A DNA stretch of 64,000 nucleotides. It comes from Liolophura sinensis. Lineage: Eukaryota; Mollusca; Polyplacophora; Chitonida; Chitonidae. The stretch is from positions 54,487,187-54,551,186 of the forward strand of contig NC_088301.1 in the NCBI RefSeq assembly GCF_032854445.1. Reading direction: 5' to 3'. A program made the position numbers and the translations under genes. The notes under the pieces are model-generated. The model did no database searches. It was not told the DNA's origin and was given only the letters and a program-made list of their open reading frames with translations. The stretch's first letter is position 1; each line of letters opens with the position of its first letter. Shown here piece by piece: positions 35,010 to 47,820 of the stretch.

Positions 35010-38000
35010 TAAAACAACGATAGACAGCATTTTGGTGGAAGAAAACATTTGCATGTTTCTGGCAAACCCAATAACTCCATATAACAGCCACAGGCAGCCT
35101 GAAGCATGTCAACTGCACGTCCACGTTCAACATTTATAAGGCGTGACATGAGAATCGTGTCATGGCTGCTCTCATCACTAGTGCAATGATCGGATGTGTC
35201 AGGTTAGACCTAGACCGTATGGTATTCGCTCAAATTAGCTACCTTGTATCACCCATTGTCAATATAATTCATTTCTCGAAATGTGAAATTTCTTTTATTG
35301 TTCAGAGCTACAGACCTCGCCCACACTTTGTATATAAATCATATATGGATTTAGACAATATACACTGAACGCGGGTATTAAAACCCCCATTATACCCTTC
35401 TCAACACTGGCTCAGCGTTAAACTTCCACACCCATGTTACAAAGTTCCCATTATACCCTTCTCAACCCCTATAATGTTATGATAACAAGTTTATGAACTC
35501 TCGATGCGCGTTTACTTGAAGTGAAGTCACTTTTATAGAATGTTCTATTTAAATTAAGAGATCTTCCTCGGGTATTGTAATCGTGTACATTAGTTTGTGG
35601 GAAAATATAGCTATTAAAAGTGGTTGGAATTAATTCTGGGCGAGGGAAGAATTTATTCGTAAGATCGAGAATTTGTTAAATTCCAATGGTGGCAGGATTT
35701 CTGGTAGGCGTTTTGAAAGAGATGTGAGGCGAAGTGCTCGTTTTTGTAGAATTTAAAGTTGTCTGAGGTGTGACTGATAAGTGTTTGCCCTAAATGCGTT
35801 ACAATAAGGTAAGTAGGTATACCAAAGAATAATAAAGGATAAACAATAATTTTTGTTGATTGCATCTATGATATTATTTAGAATACTAATATTGCGTGAA
35901 ATTTTCTCGCATACACAAGTAATATGAGAATTAAGATGCAAAATCCTATATATTCTCCCGCATAACATAGAAATGCTTTTAGACGACTGATTAAATATGA
36001 CATATCTTTATGTCGTCCGTAAGATAACATTTTTCTCCCACAATGCTACTAGATTTCATATTTCGTATATTGCGTTCACGATATCAGAGCTACAAAACCC
36101 TATGTATTTAGAAGATATACGATAACAAATGCTTTTGGAAAGCGAATCGACTTGTAAACTTGACATACCATCAACCATATAAGAATGTCTGTGGAAACTT
36201 GCTGCACGGTTTTACATACTAAGAAACATAAGTACTTACTAAGTGCAGCATACTGCTCGGAAGGAAGGTCATCGTGAGTTACAATACTTACGGGTTAAAG
36301 CGAGCCATCATCCTTGTCTCGGATGTTTAATATGCATTAAAGCGAATATTTTAGCCATATGTCAGTCTTTCGTGAAATAGTGGATGTGGGTTAATACAGA
36401 TGTACAGTATACAGATTGCAGGTCGCATCTGTCACGATGTGTTTTTTTTGTTTTTTTTGCATCTGTCACCTTATACAGTTAGTAAGGCACGATGTATATG
36501 ATGCATCGCAAGTGTATTAACCGGCTTTCTAATTAGTCAAAGCTGTAGAGCGCAAAAACGCGGATAACAAATCAAACCCATGATCCCTACTTACAATAGG
36601 TTCTCAAAATATGACATGCATACACGTGAACCTCATGAATACACGTGAACCTCAGTGCATGCAATGTTTTCAGAAAGTATTAAAAGCCAGTAATTCCTGT
36701 TTACTAAAATATAGGTGTATAGTGTGGTTCTACCTAACCCTTAATAAAAGCACGTGTATATTATGTTTATATCTACTAAAACTGTATCCGGCCTCATGAC
36801 ACATGGTAAATGTAACAGGTTAAGATCGTCCAAAAAATTGTATCGTACACGAACAAATCGTATTCATGAGAATTAATACAGAGCAAAACATACAGCCTTC
36901 TTGTACATAATTGGATTATTTTTGATGGATGATGGCTTTGCTATGTTCTGTATGAAATTAAATCATCACACATATAATAGATTCAGTTAGCGACAGTAAA
37001 GAGGCAAAACAATTTTATCGTGTCATCTTGGTTTGCCTCTTTCGGAATCGATATGCCGGCCTCAAAGGCATAATTGAATCTAGGATGGTTGGCATATTTT
37101 ACACCCGGGTTTAATGTCTACATATAATGGATCTTCTGTGTATGCCATGCGACATAATATCTGGGCTAAATTAACTTTCGCGAAATATCATTTCTTTCTA
37201 ATATCGGAAACTGTTAGACCGGCGATTCGTTTGAATGCTTCTGCTATCTTGAATCTAAATTCTATAAAAACGATACCAAATAGAATGAATACCATAGGTT
37301 GTATGGATTTCAGGGAAAGCTGTTTTGACACCACGAATATCGTATATTAAAACAATTAGTACATATCATTCGCTATTTAAGTGAAATATTTCATTTATAC
37401 AAAAATGGAAAAATGATTTTAACCTTGTTTTCATAAACAATGTTCTAGATTAGATAACGGATTTATATAAATGGATTACATAGGTTTTTCATTTGACAAC
37501 TGTTGACTGCTTCTCTTTCGAGAAAGTTAACTTTCGCTCAACTTAACAAACAACATATACTTTGGGAAGTTGTGATGCTAATATAGCACTTTATTTCAGA
37601 CTTATTTCAAATACAAAATTGGTAACTTTGAAAAGGTTTTTGAAGTAGCTATTGAGGTGATCATGAGTGGATTGAGCTTGCTATTGTTCAAAATGGAAAG
37701 GACCCCCACATAAGCTGTTGCTCGGAAGAATGAAAATCGGGAGAGAAAAGAAAGCAATATGAATTGTTAAGCATAGAACAGTCGATATGGCCTTTTCTGC
37801 TATAAACAAAGGGTTAATATTTCAAAAAATAATTGTAACTGTATATTGCTTGTCCTATGGATACCCATGGATACGTTTTGGACAACGATAAAACACATAG
37901 GGACCAAATCTACAAATAAGCTGTACATTCTTTATAAGGTAATTAATGCCCAGTACACTGGTATGTTTAATTGGTATTTATTATGGCAGTAAGTTACATA

Positions 38001-39110
38001 TCTAAGGCTGTATGCATGGTTATGACATTTCCCTGTTGAGCCCAGATTTGCTTTTTATCATATCTCCGGCGTATATAACCGAAATGGGGTAAAATGTCTG
38101 ACGGTAAGATGTTTTGCTAGCCTTTGGGAACTGATTATCTTCTTATCTTTAGAATCGGTCATCGCTCATTAGAAAACCAATTCACCAATCGAGCGTTTCC
38201 CGACATCGCGAGAGCTTCCAAAGATTCGTTATAAGAATTCAATTATGAAAGAGAATCGATGAACCAGTAATTTGAACGCGGCTTTTGGCACATTATCACT
38301 AGTTAAATGTTTCCTTAGGTAAAGCTGGCCTTGAATTAGATTTCGCCCAAAGGCTTACAGTACAGAATCTGTGTCCGGATTGTCAGTCACAGTCGGGACT
38401 GTTCACATTTCCAATGGTTAATTGTGTGAGGAAAACATGGGGCGACTAACTTTGTTAGAGATCAGCATTAATTACTGTTCCAATTTGTATTTTACGGATT
38501 CAGCTTGTTAACCAGAAAGTTCGTCTTTAGGCCCGAAAAGGCATTGCCATCCACAATACACGTATCTCCCATACAGATGGGAACACCATTTACACCAACA
38601 GAACGCTATTCGTAATGACATATTACACAGCAACACAGGTAAAGAGCGCCGCAGAGGCAAAACCAGTTAACAAAGATACAGTGCTGCATTTTATTTGTTT
38701 CGGTTATCTTTCATTAGTCCTGACTGCCTTAGTTATTTAGAACAATTTAGAGATTTAAAGATTTTCTGAATCAGTGGACAGGTAAACAGTGCATGGATAT
38801 TCCACACAGCAGGTTATAGAAATATTAAATTTCTGTGCCTATATTTAATGTCCTGCATGACAGCTAATCGTGTCTCGGGAAGCATTGGTTTCCGATTTAT
38901 GAACACAAATATATTAATATAGTTTGTACTTTGGGCAACGGAAATACTGACCTTGTCAACGGACATAACTCAGCGAGTGTGATCCGGCTCACTATGCATA
39001 TAGCTGGGTGACCCGCTCATCCATGTGACTGACCCTTATTTGTGATGTTGTGGTGGCACACAAACAAACGTTGTAGATTTATGCACTTTCATTAATAAAT
39101 ATTAAAACTT
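35010..39110. other. No gene recognised
   Basis: About 4 kb, AT-rich. Small direct repeats occur: CCCATTATACCCTTCTCAAC at 35,386 and 35,449, and TACACGTGAACCTCA twice at 36,622-36,655. No exon with paired splice sites and a convincing reading frame was found. Confidence 0.4.
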
Positions 39111-39160
39111 AACTGCGGATATGCTGGGCAGAAAATGGCAAAAAATGCCGAAATGGCAAA

Positions 39161-39571
39161 ATGTACTACTTAACCATATTAGGCGTCTATATATTTTACG
39201 TCCTCCAACAAACACTCAAGTTCATGCTATGCTTCGATTTTGCCGCATTGGTTGCTGGGTACTCTGGACGGACTGTTATAGTGAGCACGTTGAATGGCCT
39301 TGTAGGCCTACTTCATAGACAGTTGTGCTCAGAGCCCAGCTTCCTTGTCGGTTCGCACATACCCAACAAAGCCACACAGGAAGGAAACAAAATGATGTCC
39401 GATGTTAAATTTCCGCGTGATACACGGAGAGCTATGACAGCGCATGTCCCGGAACCAAGCAGCCAGCTGTTGTCCCTGGATCGATTTAAACCTATTTCAA
39501 TGCTTGATCTTCACAGCACTGCTAATCTTAACGAAGTGGGAGGAAAACAGTTAACTCTCCAGTCGCGATGA
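39161..39571 (+). CDS. Hypothetical 136-residue ORF with hydrophobic N-terminus
   Basis: The N-terminal 45 residues are largely hydrophobic (YYLTILGVYIFYVL, then FDFAALVAGY). A polar remainder with basic pairs (FPRDTRRAMTAHVPEP) runs to a stop. This could be a membrane-anchored or secreted precursor, but nothing is recognised and no splice or promoter evidence supports it. Base composition is somewhat GC-richer than the flanks. The first codon is not ATG if the frame is taken from 39,161 upstream, so the start is uncertain. It may be a chance ORF. Confidence 0.15.
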   Translation: MYYLTILGVYIFYVLQQTLKFMLCFDFAALVAGYSGRTVIVSTLNGLVGLLHRQLCSEPSFLVGSHIPNKATQEGNKMMSDVKFPRDTRRAMTAHVPEPSSQLLSLDRFKPISMLDLHSTANLNEVGGKQLTLQSR

Positions 39572-39829
39572 TCAAGTCACTCGCCAAGTGGCGTACATCA
39601 GTCGCGCCGGTCCTGACACGGTGCTCTCCTAAAGACTAATGCTGTTGTTGCTCACGCTTAGATACTAATTCTGTTTACCACTGGGATATATCGCCAACGA
39701 CAGTTAGGGACACTGATGCGGCGTTACCTTCGTGGGTATCATTGAATGCGTCTGTTACCACGGCTTAACAAATGAAACATGAGCGTTCCGGGAATATGGT
39801 CGACGTTCAACATAACTTATTTACTCTGG

Positions 39830-40500
39830 ACTGGTAAGTTTACTATTACTTTTCAGACAGGTACAGAACAGGTGTGTGGCAAGGAACAGGTGCTCGTTTG
39901 TGGTAAAAGTTCATGTTAACCAACCCAATGATAACTATTTAAAAGTTCTGCTTGGCTTTCGTAATATTTCAAAAAGTTTTCGTAACATGTTGATTAGTAT
40001 TATACCGTTGTCAAATGTACTTTGTGGGCTTATGTTCCTGAATCTGTTGACGGTCACTCGTAAGTGGTTCCTTTTTTTCGGTGTTCTTAAAGCCAAATAA
40101 CTGGGCGTTTATACTGCACGCCTTGATTGATTGTGCATATGATATATTAACATACCTACTGAACGTTTGCAATCACACCTGCATGTTTAAAGTATCGATC
40201 CAGGAAGCGTTCATGTCCGCGCTCCAGGGGTTTAGATTAGCCGATTGCAGAGTTAGTATTATTTCCCCACAGCAGTTGTTCCAGTGAAACAGTGAGGAAA
40301 ACATGTGTTGCCCTTGTATCATGTATTGTTAATCCCAGTGCAGACTGCGCAACTCTTTGTATATTCACATTCACATAAGTGGTATTCATTGGGGGCCATT
40401 TGTCGAGTGTGATAACGAGTTGGCTGTTTCATGTACAATCCATATTTACTACACAGCATATTTATCTACACAGCATTGCATTAAGTAAACCATCTTCAAC
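39830..40500. other. Possible mini-exon signals, no gene called
   Basis: GACTG/GTAAGT at 39,832 and a pyrimidine-rich acceptor ending TTTTCAG at 39,856 lie only 24 nt apart, so they cannot define one ordinary intron. One or both might belong to longer introns. Confidence 0.2.
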
Positions 40501-40502
40501 CG

Positions 40503-40530
40503 TTATATATATACATATATATATATATAC

Positions 40531-40606
<76 letters not shown>
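40503..40606. repeat. (TA)n microsatellite with TACA interruptions
   Basis: About 104 bp of TA repeats that end exactly where the inverted exon copy starts. Confidence 0.97.
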
Positions 40607-40609
<3 letters not shown>

Positions 40610-40690
40610 GGTAAATGCACCAACACGACGCCTGTCTTTCGCGAAACTTATGATGGATTTTACCCTATAAAAGTTATGTCGAATTACGGA
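40607..40690 (+). repeat. Inverted duplicate of the exon start at 40,925-41,008
   Basis: 84 bp that is the reverse complement of 40,925-41,008 with one mismatch by eye (C versus T in a valine codon). It runs from GTAGGTAAATGCACC to GTCGAATTACGGA and is bordered on both sides by (TA)n. The copy therefore reads the first 26 codons of the minus-strand exon on the plus strand and then runs into TA repeats. Confidence 0.95.
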
Positions 40691-40702
40691 TATATATATA
40701 TA

Positions 40703-40741
<39 letters not shown>
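40690..40741. repeat. (TA)n microsatellite
   Basis: About 52 bp of TA repeats with one TTTA interruption, directly abutting the inverted exon copy. Confidence 0.97.
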
Positions 40742-40744
<3 letters not shown>

Positions 40745-40792
40745 CTCTCGCAAATGGACATTCTAGTTAGGTTACATTGAGAGTTAGGGATT

Positions 40793-41004
40793 TTAGGTGG
40801 GGTGGGGGAGTGGTTGTATGTACATTTCGTCCTCAAAACTGAAGATTTGTAATTTCAGGTAGCCGTTGACATAGCTGTAGTCTTTTATACATGTATATGC
40901 CGGGCTGACGCGACATATTAGTGCTCCGTAATTCGACATAACTTTTATAGGGTAAAATCCATCATAAGTTTCGCGAAAAACAGGCGTCGTGTTGGTGCAT
41001 TTAC
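40793..41004 (-). CDS. Candidate terminal exon of a small cysteine-containing secreted protein
   Basis: Follows an AG at 41,005-41,006 (CCCCATGCGTAG) and is open for 69 codons to TAA. It begins with two bases of a split codon, then [45 protein letters not shown] and FEDEMYIQPLPHPT. It has three cysteines plus a C-terminal acidic/proline stretch. The family is unknown to me. Frame and phase fit a signal-peptide-like first exon at 43,187-43,229, which would make an ~84-residue secreted protein. The acceptor's pyrimidine tract is weak. An uninterrupted minus-strand frame also extends upstream to about 41,146, so an unspliced start is possible. Confidence 0.4.
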
Positions 41005-41149
41005 CTACGCATGGGGTAATTAAAGTTGTTGTTTTCAAAGTGAAATATCGTCTCAGTGATGTACTATATGTCTGAAGTACACTGGGTATCGCTTTCTCAC
41101 ACGCATTACGGCACAAGAAACTAACATCTTCAGCAAGAAATTTCATTTT

Positions 41150-43180
41150 TATGGTTTGGCACAGGAAAACATTTGATATCGTTGGCGTAAGTCTTGATCA
41201 TGGCTCAGTTTCGTTTTTAAGTGAGGAAAGAAAGAGCTTGGAACCATGCAACTAATAAAGGACTAGACAGTCTAATGACCTTTGTCCTCCGGTGAAAAGT
41301 GGTTGTTTTTCATTTGACGTGCAAGATAATATATACCATAATGCCTTTGGAAGAATTGGATCAGTGTTGCAAGCATCAACACTACAACAAATATGGCCCA
41401 AAAATGAGTAAATAACGTTTAAATTCGTCACTTTATGCAATGTTTATGGACTATTCCTAGACAGCATTGTGTTGTGATCAAAGATGCTTTCCTCTTTATC
41501 CCAGTGTCGTATGTCTATACCTACATCAAGCGGAGAAAGGTTTATACAGTGCTGAAGCTGATAGTCTCTTGTGGTCTAATTCAGGCTTCCATGTGATGAT
41601 GTTTTCTGCTGTGTATTAGTTTTTGTGAGCAAACAGGCGATTCATTTACATTAAAGATTTGCTTCTCTTGCATTATTAATTTGAATAATAGTAGTGATTT
41701 GAGTCTTGTCGCACGTTACCCACGATCTTACATGCCATTATACTTAACCGGTGAAGAACTTAAAAGCAGCTGTATAAATACTAGACCAATGTCACAGTAA
41801 AGGCTAGAGCGACTTTAAGGGGCTGTTAACGGAATACTGAGGTATTGCACGATAGGACACTGATGCTACGCTATCTGCCGTTAAACTGACAGACATGCTT
41901 GCTCTAGAAAATCGATTTTCAAAAATTGTAGTTCAAATTTAAAATCCCAGGAGGGAACCAAGTTCTAGCTCTTTAGGGTACTTCCCTATCCAGTGAAGAA
42001 CAAACCACTGCATCAATAACACACCATTTCTCTATTCAGTGTCGGTTTTCCAACACCGAATAGTAAACTCCTTTAAATTCATCGGACAGCATAAATCCTT
42101 GTGACGATGAAACCTAAAAGTAACACTTTCATATTCTAGTCCATTGGCTTTGGTTGTGTGAGTTAAGATTTATGCTCAGTTGTCTACACATGTTCGGGCA
42201 TTTTAATGACCGTAATTGTATCCTTTCATCGCCTCTTCCTTAAGTGTTAAGACCTGATAACAAGCATGTGAAGCCATATCTAATCTACTGATGACACTAG
42301 AGCGGGCGTGTATAACAGTGTTCCCGCATATATAGATATATACATATTTGCTGTATATACTGGTATACAAGCCTGGAGCCACCGACCTGCTTTCTGCGTG
42401 GTTGAGTGCCATGTGGTTATCAGATATGATTAAGCATGCTTATGGACTTCAGTCTGAAAAGCAGGTGATACAGGGTTAATTTCGCTATTCTATATTCGGG
42501 GACGACAACAAAGCCATTTTGATTCACAATGCTAGTGTCATAGCAAGATCACAAGGGATTACATACATACACTATTGCTATTACACCTCAGTAACAAAGG
42601 TCAGCTATGGTGGTAGGATTCTTCGTTACTATTGCAGGTAAGATCCTTGTCAAACTCTGTTCAAAGTATGTGCCCAACTGTAGGTGTTACAGGATATGGT
42701 TGATTACCTCCTGTTTATATGCTTATCATCAACCAATCATCCAACTATTTATGCATATATATGCAGCCTTGTGTGGTGTTGAAGGCTGCATGTAATTACT
42801 AATGCCATTGTGGACCATATGAGGAACTTTTCAAGATGGCAGTGTTATATTACATAAACTACCTTTATTTAAGACAACCGTTATAAAATGATTAAAATGC
42901 CTTAACCTCTGAATAAGCAAGAATCTTATTGCAGAGGTATGAACAGCAGTTTTAACCCGGTAAGAGGAAAAGGACGATTCATCCTTCCATCCAGCATGTT
43001 AATTCCGAAGACGGGTGATTCAGTTTTCAGTCTAACAACCAACCACTCAGTAAAAATGCGTAATTTTATACTGACTGCATGTCCTAAGTATACGTCTCCA
43101 TGCATTTTGAACAAACCGTAAATATAATGAGAGTATTTTCCAATGATAAACGACACAGAGATTGTTTTTGGCCGGTGTCG
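41150..43180. other. Possible intron, no other gene recognised
   Basis: Short ORFs only. A minus-strand frame at 42,926-43,204 (KYSHYIYGLFKMHGDVYLG, then VSIKLRIFTEWLVV) is protein-like but no acceptor was found for it. Confidence 0.35.
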
Positions 43181-43186
43181 TGTTAC

Positions 43187-43229
43187 GAGTGCATATAAAG
43201 GCAAGCAAAATACATATAGAAAATCTCAT
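43187..43229 (-). CDS. Candidate signal-peptide exon
   Basis: The minus-strand ATG at 43,227-43,229 gives MRFSICILLAFICT, then a possible donor ACTC/GTAACA. The hydrophobic core after a basic residue looks like a short signal peptide. It would leave one base of a split codon, the phase needed by the exon at 41,004. The donor is non-consensus after GTAA and the intron would be about 2.2 kb. This is an inference. Confidence 0.25.
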
Positions 43230-43234
43230 GACCT

Positions 43235-46200
43235 TCTAGAGCACTTCTCTCGAAATTCTGGGTAAAAAAAAGAGAACTCTTTTGAGATTTGTTTGCTACA
43301 TGGAGTATGAAGCCCAAAAGTGTAATGCTGTTTCTAGAAAACGCTAAATAAAAAAACTATGGAAGATCCGAGATAGCAACTTAAAAAATCGTAAATAAAT
43401 GACAAGTGGATTCAATCCAGAGACGGACTGCTTGACGTCCAATTTCGAAGATCCCATTCTACGAGTTCTACCACTATACAAGCTGGCGAAGTGGCGGACT
43501 ACGAGTGTTGACTTAGGGCCGATCGGTACTAGCCTTGCCTTCAAATCGATTAGTTGTGCATTAAAGGGATTATCGAACTTTGCAGCTCATCAGCTGGTCG
43601 AATATCTTCTCAGCTGCAGCCCAAATCGCCGAACACGTCGGCAAACTACATCTTTTCTCTTGTTGTTTTATACTTAATTTCAATGTGTGCTTCGGAGTAT
43701 TGAGTGAATCCATCCGCTGGTGTACAGAGCTGATCAAACAGAAGGCACCAGTAGTTACAGAATATCGAGGGCTTTGTGGATTCGTTAAGTTGCAAAGGTC
43801 CCAGTTACGCAGGAACATGCAAAAAACGTAATGTTTTGGTCATTCCTTTTTTATACATGATACACGAACAGACAAGGGCATTGTGCCGGATGAGTGGACA
43901 GTTCATACCATAAGCTCTGTCTCGTGATTTGAACTCAGCAAGAGGCACATCAGGCAATAATCAGCCATAGTATTCCGTGCTTTGTTTTCAATCAAGCCTT
44001 CATCTACCACTACTTAATTGTTTATAAGACAGGCAACATTATTCTTGCCTGATATAAACAAGGTATCCTTTTCAGTCAAAACAAACAAATCAACTGGTAC
44101 GTCAATGAGATAAACCTTCGCTTTAATTATTGAAAAATGATGGATAACCCACATTCTCAATACTAAAATCATTACAAATTCAGGTTACAATGGAAAAACA
44201 CGGTCCTTCTTTTCCAAATCGATGCCAAAAGGTGTTGTCTTCTGTTTCACCTTGTTTTGTTTTCGTCGTGTATTGAAGCAGCTATTTACTGCATACATTT
44301 TTAGAGCAAGCATTCAGAGGTGAATAACTTGCGTGCTGAAAATTCCGTACTGTTTGATCAGCTCTGTATACTAATTGAGGACTTTACTCAATATGGACCG
44401 AACACAGACTGGCATTAGTATAAAACGATCAGTAATCGTTTTGATTTAGGAGGTAGTTTAGAACGAGCAGTGTTCTACAAGCTTTACAGGAAAGCATGTG
44501 GTAACAGCATAAAGACGCATTACACAGCTAGTTTATAAATCCAGCAGGTCAGTCATCCTCTTTAAGTGGAAGACTATAGAAGACTTCAGTATAGATAGTA
44601 AAATCAGAGAAACGAAGACAATGTGTTAGGCTGCATGTTTAGGCTAACAACTTTAATTGGCACGTCAAGTGCAAGAGTCGAAAATGTCGCATTTGGGATA
44701 TTCAAATCTGTATAAAATCATTGTATAAAATCAACACGTAGCTTTTTGAGGGAGGAATTAAGAGGAATTAATAAAATCTAAAAAATATAATGATGTGATT
44801 CATTGTGACCTAAATATCATAAATGTTGAGTAAAACGAATTTTTCAAGATTAAATTATAATGGGAAACTTTCGAAAATTGAGCTTTATTCTATCACCTCT
44901 GCAAACTGTTAGCGGACCTGGTTTAGCAGTCTTAACCATAATCTGATATGGTTAACTTTTTATATTAAAGTCCATCGTAAGAGGACAGCTATAACTCACT
45001 TGCTAGACTACTAAACGTTGGTGTGTAATTGACTTGTTGTTTCATATCGCTTGAGACGATCCTGTATCCGTTTGCTCTACTGGAAGAGAATAAAGTGCTA
45101 ATTAAGAAAAGTGCCATTTCCATATTGAACCAGTGCACAGGTGCTTGACTTTAACAAAGCACATCCTTGCCTATTGTTCTCCTCATGTCCGCATACCACT
45201 CGGGTAAGGGTGGCAATCCGTTTTATAAGCGGACTGTGCTACCATCGATTTGACGTCAGACTGAAGTTCCATATTTGACATTCACGTCCTGGGGCGATAG
45301 TATTACTTAGAATTACAAACACAATAGCCTGATGCTACTCCATGGAGTCTCGACTAACCGGGCGTCACTTCCTTGATTAGCCCAAATCTAAAACGTGTTT
45401 TGTTTCCTCGGATCAGCCTGGGGCTTGTTTGGCTGTTACCGATTTATCCCAACACAGATACAATATTTTATAAGAGCTCTTCCTATTGCTGGTTACCTAG
45501 CTATTACCCGGTCGATTCCACACTCACTTGCCTGATACTATCCTTTAACGTTGCTATAAGCATTAGAAAACAGAAACCACTTGAGTATAAGATACTGACA
45601 AGTCTAAGGTACACAGAAACGTCCACACTGCTTGCAGGTTTAGAACAGTCATACAGAACGTTCAAAACGTGTTATTTGCCAATAATATTAGACGGAGTTC
45701 ATAAAAAGTCGATTACACATGTTAACGGATGGTAACGTTTTTTTCTTGCTACTTCTGCAAAGCCAGGGAAAAGCCAGGGAATATGTTGTTTAGATTAAAA
45801 ATGTGTGTGGAAAAGTGCACGTTTAATATATCTAGTACGCCGCCGAGGTTATGTGTATGTCTGAGAGGATTTCAGGGGCGTTGTAAACGTGTCTTTGATA
45901 TAAGTGAGGCTGAGCTTCTCCACTGCATGTCCAGACGGCTGAATTGTCCCTTCAGAGTCGTAGTAATCAATTCCGTTCACACTACTTTGGTGAATCCTTA
46001 CTCTTCTTGTGTAATGATCTTCAACCCCACCGTTTGAATTCAGGTTCCTATACTTACTCCACTCACCCTGTTGAATTCGCAGTGAAGATTCATGCCTCTA
46101 TAGAAATTGTAGGTCCGCTTGCCTCTCCAAATTATGCGTTACAAACAGCTCAAAACCGAGTTAACGATTTTTGCATGACATATATGCACTGCGTATGCAC

Positions 46201-46780
46201 CTACAATTGCAGTTTAATGTACATTAAGACTTCCATGTGATTTGAATATCGACAGATGCGGATTGTTTTGTCAGCCCACTACCGTTACCTAGGTATAGGG
46301 AGCCAGCTGGTTTGCACCCCGTCTCTCAGTTAGTCGGTCAATCACAGAGCAGTTTTCCAGATTTTTTTCTCCAAAAACAGTTCATATTGAATTCACACTG
46401 GTACATGGCTTATCCATGGAAAGTTACAGATCACGTTCAAGTTTTCCGGCTGATTTGTCAACTTTGGACAAAAGTGTGACCGTCTGTGTCCACTTTTGAA
46501 CACTTTTGCCGATTGATTGTTTTCCAAAGTGATTAATCGTATTGAGATAAACGTGGCCTACATGGCTTTACCCTGGTAAGTTCGAGTTTTTGCAGGGAAC
46601 ATGTGTTGTGAAACCAGCTCTTTCGAAATGCTTGGTCTTGACACGCAGCAATCGCCAGAGTGAGTTCTCTATAAAGAGGAACAGACAAATGAAAAAGAAA
46701 CTCACACTTGGCTGCCAAGCTGTCACTCTCTAAAAATAAGCGAAATGAGCCATGTTCGTCATAATTGCAATGTTGAGTCC
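43235..46780. other. No gene recognised
   Basis: Several overlapping short ORFs. The plus-strand frame at 43,580-43,831 follows an acceptor-like CTTCTCAG and reads AAAQIAEHVGKLHLF, and 45,729-46,037 contains CVEKCTFNIS and CVCLRGFQGRCKRVF, but neither could be tied to a family or a complete exon. A family B fragment lies near 44,579-44,625. Confidence 0.35.
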
Positions 46781-46789
46781 ATGCTTTGA

Positions 46790-46961
46790 GACAGACGTTC
46801 GTATACCAGCCGTGAACCAAAATGGACGCCGTTATGGTCAACAATCACAAGACCATTTCCCAAAACGACTAAGAAGGTATTTGAAGATTAACTTAGGGTG
46901 GAATCATGCAAAGACAAGCAGTTAAAAGTATCAATGATATTGAAAGACGCAAGGAATGTTC
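46790..46961 (+). repeat. Dispersed repeat family C, long copy
   Basis: CGTTCGTATACCAGCCGTG, AAAATGGACGCCG, CAACAATCACAAGACC, TTTCCCAAAACGAC, then GGGTGGAATCATGCAAAGA and GAAAGACGCAAGGAATGTTC. It links the 28-kb and 63-kb copies (left part) with the 21-kb copy (right part). Confidence 0.75.
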
Positions 46962-47820
46962 GGTGGACTTTTACTGTGCACTGTTTTGCAGATTTGTAAA
47001 ATATGCAATGGTGTATTAGCTGTTGGTGTTAACGATATGGGGTCAGGTTTATAGGGAATTACCCCTAACGCACTGAAATTCCACAAGAGCGACAGTGCTG
47101 TTCATGCTCGTTCATCACCAAATCGATCAATACAGAATAAGGCAGTAAAGCACAAACCCGGCTTTTTAACCCTACAATTTATGCTGCTTAGGTCAGTTTA
47201 GATTGATGGCATCATGCGATAGTTTTAAATGAGTAAGTGAATACTATGTTTTGGCTTACTGTTGCTGTGCAGTATACAGAAACTAGAAGCTCCATAACAC
47301 CAGACAAAATCCTTTTACGTATGCGTAAAAAAATGCGTCAGTAGGCGTTTTTTTTTTTTTACATCTTTGAGCGTGATAAATTGTCAGGCTCTACAGGCCG
47401 TCACTTTGCAAGTCATCTAAGAGCGGATTATGTTGTATTGACTTACAAGTAATTTTATGTAATGACTTCTAAAGAATTTCAGATTTGGAACTATAGTATT
47501 CGAACTTAATCATACAACTCAATTGATTTTTATGTTTTCTCCCAGTAAAACAACGTACAAAAAACGGCGAACTAATCTGTTCAGCTGTAGAAAAAATGTG
47601 TAATTGATTCTTTTAAAGAAGAAAGAAAATCCAACAATACACTTTCCGTTACAGATTATGTGAATTGCATTATAAGATTTTGTTTGATGCTTTTGTGGCT
47701 GGAAGTGGGTTACTGTGCTTAATCTTAGTTCCATATTTAATCTACTTAGGTGTAAAACACTAGCTGTATTGCAGACATGTGTACGACAATTCCACAGTGC
47801 CATTTTTTGTCTGTTCTCAG

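Noticed and set aside
40379-40780. 133-codon plus-strand ORF
   Set aside because: Mostly YIYIYI from (TA)n, with the antisense exon copy in the middle.
45373-46240. Series of overlapping plus-strand ORFs of about 100 codons
   Set aside because: Cysteine-containing and superficially protein-like, but with no paired splice sites, no domain and conflicting frames.
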